From Melioribacteraceae bacterium (lineage in GTDB: Bacteria; Bacteroidota; Ignavibacteria; Ignavibacteriales; Melioribacteraceae): 62,742 nucleotides of DNA. Positions 46,854 through 54,832 of this stretch are shown here, one piece after another. Position numbers and translations under genes: made by a program. Numbering within the stretch: the stretch's first letter is position 1; each line of letters starts with the position of its first letter. Under the pieces are notes generated by a model, which made no database searches, was not told where the DNA came from, and saw nothing but the letters and a program-made list of their open reading frames with translations. The stretch covers positions 1 through 62,742 of the forward strand of contig JAIOZI010000024.1 of NCBI GenBank assembly GCA_021740785.1. The letters are read 5' to 3'.

Positions 46854-47495
46854 ATGAAAAAGTTTATTTTATTTATGATGATAATTCCTATCTCCTTTAT
46901 AAATGCACAGAAAATTGGTGAACTAGCTCCTGAAAAACCACCTGAAGAGTTTCCCGGTAATTCATGGGGCGTTGATATTATGTTTCATGAAAGCGGTTTC
47001 GGACTTGGAACATTTTATAGATTCGCACTCACTGAAGACCTAAGAGGCTTTATCGATTTTTCAATTTCCGAATCTAAGGATGATCAAGAAGTAGAATATA
47101 TTGATTATTGGGGAAGAACTTATACCGCAGGCAAACTTAACCGTGTGTTTTTCCTTCCTTTATTCACCGGTGTGCAGTACAGAATATTTGAAAATGTAAT
47201 AACCGATAATCTTAGACCGTACATAAACATTGCAGCAGGACCGACTATGGTGGTTACAACTCCATATGAACTGGAGTTTTTTAATTCATTCGGGAAAGCG
47301 CGAGCTAAATTTGCAGTAGGCGGTTATTTCGGATTTGGTGCAAATTTTGGATTGAGCAAAACAAATTTAGTTGGCGTTAATTTGAGATACTATTTTGTTC
47401 ACATGTTCGATGAAGGCGTTGAAAACCTTAGGAATAAATTCCGAAATGATATCGGCAGTTTTTATCTAACAATTAATCTCGGGATAATGTATTGA
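46854..47495 (+). CDS. Outer-membrane beta-barrel protein
   Basis: A 213-residue secreted protein with signal peptide MKKFILFMMIIPISFINAQ. The mature part has a small barrel pattern: GTFYRFALTEDLRGFIDFSIS, LPLFTGVQYRIFE, LRPYINIAAGPTMV, FGFGANFGLS, and a C-terminal strand ending in aromatic MY. It resembles the OmpA-like or OmpW-like barrels without the peptidoglycan-binding domain. It is 152 bp after the previous gene, and a 213-bp spacer that I cannot annotate follows. Confidence 0.78.
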   Translation: MKKFILFMMIIPISFINAQKIGELAPEKPPEEFPGNSWGVDIMFHESGFGLGTFYRFALTEDLRGFIDFSISESKDDQEVEYIDYWGRTYTAGKLNRVFFLPLFTGVQYRIFENVITDNLRPYINIAAGPTMVVTTPYELEFFNSFGKARAKFAVGGYFGFGANFGLSKTNLVGVNLRYYFVHMFDEGVENLRNKFRNDIGSFYLTINLGIMY

Positions 47496-47708
47496 GTTTA
47501 ATTTTTTCCAGGCAATATCTAATTGTAGTTTAACTCTGCTCAATTCTATAAATGGATTGATTTTAGTTAGATCATGTCACCTTTGAAAAATCTCCCTACA
47601 AGCGGCAGTTAAAATTTATTGTGAAGTATGTATTGATATGATTCCAATTCATCATAATTTATTTTTATTTGTATATTCGCATAACTTATCACAAATTAAG
47701 AACACAAA

Positions 47709-49181
47709 ATGATTAGAGAATTAACACTAATTTTTATTTTTCTATTTGCATTCAACTTTATGAGTCCAATAAAATCACAACATATTATTTCGAAATCCTT
47801 TTACGATACTTATGATCGATATAAAGAATCTTCTTTAAACGACCGCCGATTTAAACATTCTGATATTCTACCGATAATTGAAAAAATGAAAAGCAAAAAG
47901 ATTTTTGAAATTGTGAAGATCGGTGAATCACTTGAAGAAAGGGAAATCAATTTAATTAAAATCGGCAATGGATCAATAACCGTTTTAGCATGGTCGCAAA
48001 TGCACGGTGATGAATCGACAGCAACTGGTGCACTTTTTGACCTACTCAATTTTTTCTCATCAGATGATGAATTCAATGATTTCAGAAAAGACCTGCTAAA
48101 TAAAGTTACGCTCTATTTTATCCCCATGCTTAATCCCGATGGCGCCGAGCGATTTACGAGAAGAAATGCGCTGCAGATTGATCTCAATAGAGATGCCCTG
48201 AGATTAGAATTCCCTGAATCAAAAGCGCTGAAAAATGCACATGAAATGATTAAGCCGGTATTCGGATTTAACCTGCACGATCAAAGTACACGCTATTCAG
48301 CCGGTATCAGTTTTAAAACAGCAACAATATCTTTTCTAACACCGCCGTTTAATTATGAAAAGGAAATAAATGATGTACGAACAAAAACCATGCAGGTAAT
48401 TGTTGATATTTATAATGAATTAAATCAATATATTCCGGGTCACATGGCAAAATACAGCGATGATTTTGAACCGCGTGCATTCGGTGATAATTTTATTAAA
48501 TGGGGTACAAGTTCAGTGTTGATTGAATCCGGCGGATGGAAAAATGATGAAGAAAAACAATTTATCCGGAAGATAAATTTCATCGCGCTTCTTACCGGTT
48601 TTCAGACAATCGCTAACGGTTATTATGAAAGTGAAGATATCCAAGATTACTATAATATTCCCGATAATGACAAACTTATTTTCGACTTGCTGTTAAGGAA
48701 TCTAAAAATAAAATTCGATAATAAATTTTACACAATCGATATAGGCGTAAACCTCGATGAGTTTAATACCGCCGATAAAGAGGACGGATATTTCAAGGGT
48801 TTTATCGAAGATATTGGTGACCTTTCAATTTATCACGGGTACAAAGATATTGATTGTGAAGGAATGGAAGTTATTCCCGGAAATACGGCTCCGGCGATTT
48901 TGGAATCAGAAAATGATTTGACTCCAGTGCAGGCAGTCGAATTATTAAAACAGGGTCACACTTTTGTTAGAGTAAAAAACCTGTCAAAGGATGCCAGTCA
49001 CACTACCCTTCCAATTAATCTAATTTCGGATGATGAAATGTCCGGGGATATTGAAGTAGAAAACGACGCAAATTTTATAATCAAGCAGAACGGTCAAATA
49101 AAATATGTGATATTGAACGGATTTCTATTCAATCCGAGAATAAATGGTTATTCGATCAAAAACGGATTGATATTCAGATAA
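47709..49181 (+). CDS. M14 family zinc carboxypeptidase
   Basis: A 490-residue secreted peptidase with signal peptide ending near PIKSQ. The zinc ligands are in QMHGDEST (His99, Glu102, the HxxE motif) and FGFNLHD (the third His). MLNPDGAERFTRRNALQIDLNRDA provides the substrate arginine/asparagine region, and VLIESGG the catalytic glutamate. It should cleave C-terminal residues or peptidoglycan cross-bridges outside the cytoplasm. The C-terminal 200 residues form an extra domain without a recognised family. It precedes rpsU by 82 bp. Confidence 0.9.
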   Translation: MIRELTLIFIFLFAFNFMSPIKSQHIISKSFYDTYDRYKESSLNDRRFKHSDILPIIEKMKSKKIFEIVKIGESLEEREINLIKIGNGSITVLAWSQMHGDESTATGALFDLLNFFSSDDEFNDFRKDLLNKVTLYFIPMLNPDGAERFTRRNALQIDLNRDALRLEFPESKALKNAHEMIKPVFGFNLHDQSTRYSAGISFKTATISFLTPPFNYEKEINDVRTKTMQVIVDIYNELNQYIPGHMAKYSDDFEPRAFGDNFIKWGTSSVLIESGGWKNDEEKQFIRKINFIALLTGFQTIANGYYESEDIQDYYNIPDNDKLIFDLLLRNLKIKFDNKFYTIDIGVNLDEFNTADKEDGYFKGFIEDIGDLSIYHGYKDIDCEGMEVIPGNTAPAILESENDLTPVQAVELLKQGHTFVRVKNLSKDASHTTLPINLISDDEMSGDIEVENDANFIIKQNGQIKYVILNGFLFNPRINGYSIKNGLIFR

Positions 49182-49263
49182 TATTTATTTGCAATAAGCT
49201 TAAATTTTATTTAACATTATGGACGTAAAATTTTATAATAATTAGAAAGTAGGTGAATTAACT

Positions 49264-49458
49264 TTGGTTGGTATTCAAGTTCAAGACAACGAAAATATTG
49301 ATAAAGCTCTAAAACGTTTCAAAAAGAAATACGAACGTTCCGGTGTTTTGAAGGAATTTAAGAAAAGAACCTTTTTCATTAAACCTTCGATCGAAAAGAG
49401 AATGAGTCGGTTAAAAGCTAAGAGACGTGCAGCCAAAGAAAGTCGTTATTCTCAATAA
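49264..49458 (+). CDS. rpsU: 30S ribosomal protein S21
   Basis: A 64-residue basic protein with the S21 pattern: [26 protein letters not shown] and a Lys/Arg-rich tail. The start is TTG at 49264 with AGGTG about 11 bases upstream. A bidirectional terminator follows, separating it from the convergent LOG gene. Confidence 0.97.
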   Translation: MVGIQVQDNENIDKALKRFKKKYERSGVLKEFKKRTFFIKPSIEKRMSRLKAKRRAAKESRYSQ

Positions 49459-49489
49459 AAAAGAGCCCTTCATTTGAAGGGCTTTTTTT
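49457..49489. terminator. Bidirectional terminator between rpsU and LOG gene
   Basis: AGCCCTTC and GAAGGGCT pair across ATTT (49464-49483). An A tract lies before and a T tract after, so it can stop transcription from both convergent genes. Confidence 0.85.
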
Positions 49490-50321
49490 ATTTCCTATCG
49501 TTTCCGTTAGCATAAAATTTAGAGAAATGATTTGTAATCTTTTCGAATGCATCATCAACTGTATCGCAAAATTCCATTAGTTTCAAATCATCCAAACTGA
49601 TCGTCTGGTATTCAACAAGCGCACCGAAGTTAATAATGCTGGTCCAGTATTCCGTATCATAAACGAATATTTTCATTTCCTTTTTTATTTTGCCGGTCTG
49701 AGAAAGAGTAAGAACCTCCATCAATTCATCCAAAGTACCGAAACCGCCCGGGAAAACTATTAACGCTTTTGCTAAGTAAATAAACCAAAATTTTCTCATG
49801 AAGAAATAATGAAACTCAAATGCCAATTCAGGCGGCACGTATTTATTAACGAACTGCTCAAAAGGTATGCTGATATTCAAACCGATTGAAACACCACCGG
49901 CATCATAAGCTCCTTTGTTAGCGGCTTCCATAATACCGGGTCCGCCGCCGCTGCAAATAATAAATCTCCTCTGCTCGGTTGAAAGCTTCATTGACCATTC
50001 AGTCAATCTTCTTGAAAGCTCAACCGTATCTTCATAATACTTTGATAAGAGTAATTTTCTTTCCGCTCGTTTTAATTTCTCTTTATAGACAGTAGTGTTT
50101 TTGTTTTTAATAGCCTTTACTTTTCTCAATTCTTTTTTTGCTTCTTTCTCGGAACTAATTCTTGCAGAACCGAAGAAAACTATAGTATCAACAATATCTA
50201 ATTTTTTAAAGCGGGATAACGGTTCATAAAACTCTGCTAACATTCTCACAGTTCTCGCATCGGATGAACTCAAAAAGTCTAAATTTTTGTAAGCCTTTAC
50301 AGGTTTTTGTTTCTTTGCCAT
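49488..50321 (-). CDS. LOG family Rossmann-fold protein
   Basis: A 277-residue protein of the LOG (lysine decarboxylase-like) family. GGGPGIMEAANKGAYDAGG and PGGFGTLDELMEVLTL are the nucleotide-binding and catalytic motifs. Plant and some bacterial members cleave cytokinin riboside 5'-monophosphates; others hydrolyse purine nucleotides. The longer Lys-rich N-terminus (about 80 residues) is unusual for the short LOGs and resembles the TIGR00730-type group with an extra helical part. The substrate is unknown. Confidence 0.9.
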   Translation of the reverse strand: MAKKQKPVKAYKNLDFLSSSDARTVRMLAEFYEPLSRFKKLDIVDTIVFFGSARISSEKEAKKELRKVKAIKNKNTTVYKEKLKRAERKLLLSKYYEDTVELSRRLTEWSMKLSTEQRRFIICSGGGPGIMEAANKGAYDAGGVSIGLNISIPFEQFVNKYVPPELAFEFHYFFMRKFWFIYLAKALIVFPGGFGTLDELMEVLTLSQTGKIKKEMKIFVYDTEYWTSIINFGALVEYQTISLDDLKLMEFCDTVDDAFEKITNHFSKFYANGNDRK

Positions 50322-50422
50322 AGAATACCACCAATTATTTCAATATTTTCAAAAAAGGAGTTATAAAATACTTTAATTTATGAAAGATGCAATTTATTTT
50401 TGGATTCACTTAATTTCGGATA

Positions 50423-51841
50423 ATGGTAATCATGAATATATATAAACTTTTTTTTGCTGCTTTTCTTATAATTTCCGGTTATTCCTCAAGTCAGACAATC
50501 GTAAACCAAATAGAAAATGTATTGGAAAAACTTCCCGGTTCAACCACAACATCAATATTAATATATAATCCCAACACAAAGGAAACTATTTACGGCAGGA
50601 ATGAATTACGCCCGATGATACCCGCATCGAATACGAAGCTATTTACAACAGCCGCAGCATTTTACTACTTCGGTACTAAGGCTGAATTCACAACAAAATT
50701 TTTTACTGATGATTTAGATATATCAGACAGCACTATTGACGGAAACATCTATGTGAAAGGTTTCGGCAATTCAAAATTTACAACTGAGCAGATTGATTCT
50801 TTCGCGATAAAAATGAAAAAATTCGGGATTAAAAAAATTACCGGCAAAATTATCGGTGACGATTCATTTTTCGACAGTATCTACAGCCGTGATGATTGGA
50901 TTACCGAGGAACGAGCCAATGTATCGATACCGCCGGTTTCTGCAATTGTACTCGACCGCAATGTGATTGATCTGAGAATGTCAACACAGAGCGGCGAAGG
51001 AAAACCAGTTGCGTGTGAAATAATTCCGGACACAAAGTTTTTCAAATTAAAAAACAGCGCACGTGTAACAAAGTTTAGATCTACTCCCAGGATAGTCTCA
51101 AACTTTTATGATGACCGGATCGAAATAATTGTGAGCGGCGGTTTGAAAATTAGAAGATATCCGAGAAGTTACGGGATTTATGTTCAAAATCCACCGCTTT
51201 ATGCTGCTTTTGTTATTCATGACAGGTTAGAAAAAGTAGGAATCGAAATTGGTTCACTTCCGGAAAAAAATTTTACTCCGTCAAGTGTGCTGGAGCTGGA
51301 CAGCTACGGAATTAAAATTTCGGAGCTGATCTCAGAAATTAATAAGAAAAGTGAAAATTTTTTGGCTGAATGTTTGTTTAAATCACTCGGTGCATTTTAC
51401 GGCGACTCACAAGGCAATTCCTTTTATGCAACTCAAGCAGTATTAAGTATGATTGATGAGTTGAACATTTTTGAGGAGGGAACTGCTGTGGTCGATGGTT
51501 CCGGGATTTCACGCTTTAATGAAATAACCGTTACTGCAATAACACAGTTACTGGAATATTTATATTTTGATGACGAAATCTTTGAACCGTTTTATAACTC
51601 ACTATCAATAACAGGGCGGGACGGAACCTTGGAGGATAGATTACGCCGCACAATTGTTCAAGATAACTTTCATGGAAAGACCGGAACCTTACGCGGAGTC
51701 TCGGCGCTTTCCGGTTATTTAACTACTAAAAGCGGTGAAGAATTGATTGTAAGTATGATTAGTGAGTTTAAAGAGAAGGGCGGACACTATCACAAAAACA
51801 TTGAAGACGAAATACTATTAATTCTAGCCGAAGGATATTAA
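50423..51841 (+). CDS. dacB: D-Ala-D-Ala carboxypeptidase/endopeptidase (PBP4, S13)
   Basis: A 472-residue periplasmic peptidoglycan hydrolase. A signal peptide precedes the mature chain. Catalytic motifs: SxxK as SNTK (Ser69, Lys72), SxN as SENFL, and KTG as GKTGTL. The order and an inserted domain between the first two motifs are those of S13 enzymes. It trims pentapeptides or cuts cross-links in peptidoglycan. It ends just before a bidirectional terminator. Confidence 0.94.
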   Translation: MVIMNIYKLFFAAFLIISGYSSSQTIVNQIENVLEKLPGSTTTSILIYNPNTKETIYGRNELRPMIPASNTKLFTTAAAFYYFGTKAEFTTKFFTDDLDISDSTIDGNIYVKGFGNSKFTTEQIDSFAIKMKKFGIKKITGKIIGDDSFFDSIYSRDDWITEERANVSIPPVSAIVLDRNVIDLRMSTQSGEGKPVACEIIPDTKFFKLKNSARVTKFRSTPRIVSNFYDDRIEIIVSGGLKIRRYPRSYGIYVQNPPLYAAFVIHDRLEKVGIEIGSLPEKNFTPSSVLELDSYGIKISELISEINKKSENFLAECLFKSLGAFYGDSQGNSFYATQAVLSMIDELNIFEEGTAVVDGSGISRFNEITVTAITQLLEYLYFDDEIFEPFYNSLSITGRDGTLEDRLRRTIVQDNFHGKTGTLRGVSALSGYLTTKSGEELIVSMISEFKEKGGHYHKNIEDEILLILAEGY

Positions 51842-51843
51842 AA

Positions 51844-51869
51844 AAAACTCTGCATGTAAGCAGAGTTTT
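51844..51869. terminator. Bidirectional terminator between dacB and secG
   Basis: AAAACTCTGC and GCAGAGTTTT pair across a 6-base loop. An A tract lies before and a T tract is included in the right arm. Both convergent genes end within 60 bp. Confidence 0.8.
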
Positions 51870-51899
51870 AACTTCCAATTTCACAAAAATCCAATTGTA

Positions 51900-52277
51900 C
51901 TAATCTAAGTTAGGGGGTTCCTGCTGATTTTCACCTTCCGTAGCCGGCTGTTCTGTTGAAGCAGGCGGTAATGAAGGTGTAGTAGGAATTGCCTGCTGCT
52001 GCGAACTTTGTATAACGCTTTCTCTTTGTTCGGAGGTAGATTGACCCGGTAGGAAAAACATATTAATTACTAATGCCAGGAAGAGTAAAACTCCGCCAAG
52101 CCACCATGTGATTCTACTTAAGAAATCTGCCGTTCTTCTTGTTCCGAATACGGAACCTAAATTCTGACCGCCGCCGAATGTTCCGGCTAATCCGCTTCCT
52201 TTACTTGATTGCAATAGCACAACTATGATCAGTACTACTGAAATTACTATTGATATTGCCATTAATAATGTATACAT
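51900..52277 (-). CDS. secG: Preprotein translocase subunit SecG
   Basis: A 125-residue small membrane protein of the SecYEG channel. Two helices are visible: the N-terminal LLMAISIVISVVLIIVVLLQ and a second at about 55-75 (WWLGGVLLFLALVINMFF), with the conserved GLAGTFGGGQNLGSVFGTR between them. A Gln/Pro/Glu-rich tail of about 45 residues follows the membrane part. The tRNA-Met lies 18 bp upstream in the same direction and may share its transcript. Confidence 0.94.
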   Translation of the reverse strand: MYTLLMAISIVISVVLIIVVLLQSSKGSGLAGTFGGGQNLGSVFGTRRTADFLSRITWWLGGVLLFLALVINMFFLPGQSTSEQRESVIQSSQQQAIPTTPSLPPASTEQPATEGENQQEPPNLD

Positions 52278-52294
52278 AATATTACCTCTTTACT

Positions 52295-52371
52295 TGGTAG
52301 CGGGGGAGGGATTCGAACCCCCGACACGTGGATTATGATTCCACTGCTCTAACCAACTGAGCTACCCCGCC
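52295..52371 (-). tRNA. tRNA-Met (CAT)
   Basis: A 77-base tRNA with encoded CCA. The acceptor stem is GGCGGGG paired with CCCCGCT, leaving a G-U end pair. The D-arm GCTCAGTTGGTTAGAGC, anticodon stem GTGGA/TCCAC with loop ATCATAA (anticodon CAT) and T-arm GGGGGTTCGAATCCCTC are all sound. It lacks initiator features (no unpaired position 1-72), so it is an elongator methionine tRNA or, less likely, tRNA-Ile(CAT) that needs lysidine from TilS. Confidence 0.93.
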
Positions 52372-52438
52372 GTTTCAAATACAGAATTCAAATATATGAA
52401 GTATAGAATCATTCTTCAAGAAATAATTTTCTTTAAAT

Positions 52439-52842
52439 TCATAATTTTTCTGAAATATTCCTCATGTATTCCTCCCGGAAAATATTTTTACCATCATTTT
52501 TATAGGAATAAATTGGGATTCCTCTTTCGGTAAGACGGTTATTAGTTTCATTAATTCTTTCTACCGGGTCCGGATGAGTAGAAAGAAAAGCTGCAATTCC
52601 CGCTCCCCCGGCACTTATTTTTCCGTCTTCTCTTAATTTTTCAAAAAAGAATTTTACACTACCGGGATAATATCTTGTATCATCCAGGTAATCAACAGCA
52701 AATAAATCCGATTCATCTTCAGCTGACCGGCTGTTAGCGAGCAGAGTTAATCCTGAAAATAAATTTGCAGCCATTTCTGATATTTGCGAAGGATTACTTC
52801 CTAAAATAACACTCGCCGATAATTACTTTTATTTTTTTTCAT
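52439..52842 (-). pseudogene. M48 peptidase remnant with internal deletion
   Basis: The last 111 residues (ATG at 52774) look like the C-terminal part of a Bacteroidota-type M48 zinc metalloprotease: LLANSRSAEDESDLFAVDYL includes the third zinc ligand (ExxSD), then RYYPGSVKFFFEKL and STHPDPVERINETN. In frame the match goes further back to VILGSNPSQIS (about 52812). The HExxH zinc site is missing. Just upstream is an ATG at 52842 with GAGGG ribosome-binding site and a short frame (14 codons to a stop), so a gene start and an M48 end have been joined out of frame by a deletion. The start may belong to M48 or to another lost gene. Confidence 0.75.
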
Positions 52843-52857
52843 TTATTCCCTCACAAA

Positions 52858-53865
52858 TTAATTCATAACCTGAAATCTTTTCCTGAGTAAATATATGAAT
52901 ATCGGGGCTCCGATAATTGCAGTAACAGCTCCTACAGGAATCTCAGCAGGAGCAATTACAGTCCGCGCAGCAGTATCAGCAAATGTTAAATATGCGGCTC
53001 CGATAAAAAATGATGCCGGAACAACAATACGGTTATCAACACCGAAAATTAGTCGCGTTGCATGCGGAACGAGTAATCCTACAAATCCAACAATCCCGCT
53101 AACCGAAACAACCGCGCCGATTAATAAGCTGGATAAAATATAAACCACATTCTTAAACCGGTTTACATTTATTCCCAAATGTTTAGCCGTTTCACTTCCC
53201 ATTGAAAGAACGTTGTATTTATACCCGTTCGCCGATAGAAAAATAGAAATTATTACGGAAACCGGTAGAATATAGTAGACGGAATTACGGTCGGCTAAAG
53301 ACAAATTACCAACAAGCCAGAAAATTGCAGTCCGCAGCGATTCGTTAAGCATTGTAATCATTAATAAAATTGCGGCGGAAAAAAATGCGCCGATCATAAC
53401 ACCGGTTAACAACAATACATTCGGATCGAGTTCACCGAATCTTCTGCCCAAAATAAAAACAAGAGCCACAACTAAAAGCGCCCCGGCAAACGCAAAAATC
53501 TGTGTGCTGAAAAATGAGAGTCCGATTAAAAATGAAAGGATAGCCCCGAAAGTTCCGCCGCTTGAAATTCCCAAAATATAAGGTTCCGCCAAAGGATTTA
53601 ATAGAATCGCTTGAAATACAGCACCGGTTACCGACAATCCACCGCCGACCGCAATTGCCAGCAGGATTCTAGGTAATCGAATATCCCAGATAATTTGGGA
53701 GACGACTGAATCGGAAGGGTGAAACAACCCCGTGAATATTTGCTGAAATGATATATCAACCGAGCCGATGAAAATACTAATCAGCACTGATAAAATCATT
53801 ATGATGAATAAAATCGAAAGGTACAGGAAATATTTAACTTTGCTTAATCGTTCAGCATTTTCCAT
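52858..53865 (-). CDS. FecCD-type ABC transporter permease
   Basis: A 335-residue permease for siderophores, haem or cobalamin, with about ten membrane helices. The family signature GGGLSVTGAVFQAILLNPLAEPYILGISSG in pieces (LLNPLAEPYILGISSG) and GIVGFVGLLVPHATRL are clear. Such genes usually sit with an ATPase and a binding protein. Here the next gene is the deleted M48 remnant, so the ATPase partner is either elsewhere or lost with that deletion. It overlaps the obgE end by 22 bp. Confidence 0.9.
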   Translation of the reverse strand: MENAERLSKVKYFLYLSILFIIMILSVLISIFIGSVDISFQQIFTGLFHPSDSVVSQIIWDIRLPRILLAIAVGGGLSVTGAVFQAILLNPLAEPYILGISSGGTFGAILSFLIGLSFFSTQIFAFAGALLVVALVFILGRRFGELDPNVLLLTGVMIGAFFSAAILLMITMLNESLRTAIFWLVGNLSLADRNSVYYILPVSVIISIFLSANGYKYNVLSMGSETAKHLGINVNRFKNVVYILSSLLIGAVVSVSGIVGFVGLLVPHATRLIFGVDNRIVVPASFFIGAAYLTFADTAARTVIAPAEIPVGAVTAIIGAPIFIYLLRKRFQVMN

Positions 53866-54830
53866 AATTGATCCAGCAAATCGTTAAGACCTATTTTTGA
53901 TGCCGATGAAAAAATAATTGGTTTACCGTCATAACCCCGGATTTTCTTTTTAGCAATTTTTTTTAATTCATCTTCGGGTAATAAATCGGCTTTGGAGAAT
54001 GCCAGCAGTTTCTTTTTATTCGCAAGGTCGGGACTGTAATTTGCAAGTTCCGAGACCAATGCTTCATAAGTTTTCTGATGATCCTCTTCAGTGATATCAA
54101 TCAATAGAAGTAAAATTTTGGTACGTTCAATGTGACGTAAAAACCGCAGACCCAATCCTTTGCCTTCGTGTGCTCCTTCAATTATTCCCGGAATATCAGC
54201 CACAACAAAACTTTGGTAGTCCCTGTAATTTACGATTCCTAAGTTCGGTTGAAGTGTAGTAAACGGATAGTCGGCAATTTTAGGTCGTGCTGCCGACACA
54301 ACTGAAATAAAGGTAGATTTACCGGCATTCGGCAAACCGACTAATCCAATATCCGCAATTAATTTTAATTCAAGAATAACCTGTCTTTCCTCTCCCGGTT
54401 TTCCATCTTCGGCATACCTTGGAGTTTGATTAGTGGATGTTGCAAAATTGGAATTCCCTTTGCCTCCCCTTCCTCCTTTAGCAGCAATAAATTCTATTCC
54501 GCTTTCATTCAAATCAAAAATTACATTTCCGGATTCGGCATCTTTAATTAAAGTGCCCACGGGAACTTTAATAATAATATCCTCACCGGTTTTTCCGTCT
54601 TTTAATGCTCCCATTCCCGGTTGACCGTTTTTGGCATTATATTTTTTTTTGTAATTAAAATCCAAAAGTGTATGCATATTATTATCAGCTCGGAAAATTA
54701 TGTTCCCGCCGTTGCCGCCATTACCTCCGGCAGGTCCGCCTTTAGGTACGAACTTTTCTCTTCTGAACGATACGGCGCCGTCCCCGCCGTCTCCGGCTTT
54801 AACAAAAATTTTTGCGTAATCAATAAACAT
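53844..54830 (-). CDS. obgE: GTPase ObgE/CgtA
   Basis: A 328-residue ribosome-associated GTPase. The glycine-rich Obg domain at the N-terminus (KAGDGGDGAVSFRREKF, GGNGGNGGN) is followed by the GTPase domain with GLPNAGKSTF (G1), a DIPG G3 motif, and SKAD (G4). There is no C-terminal OCT domain, as in many Bacteroidota-related forms. It acts in large-subunit maturation. It follows the acidic protein by 2 bp and overlaps the FecCD gene. Confidence 0.96.
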   Translation of the reverse strand: MFIDYAKIFVKAGDGGDGAVSFRREKFVPKGGPAGGNGGNGGNIIFRADNNMHTLLDFNYKKKYNAKNGQPGMGALKDGKTGEDIIIKVPVGTLIKDAESGNVIFDLNESGIEFIAAKGGRGGKGNSNFATSTNQTPRYAEDGKPGEERQVILELKLIADIGLVGLPNAGKSTFISVVSAARPKIADYPFTTLQPNLGIVNYRDYQSFVVADIPGIIEGAHEGKGLGLRFLRHIERTKILLLLIDITEEDHQKTYEALVSELANYSPDLANKKKLLAFSKADLLPEDELKKIAKKKIRGYDGKPIIFSSASKIGLNDLLDQLWKMLND

Positions 54831-54832
54831 GG

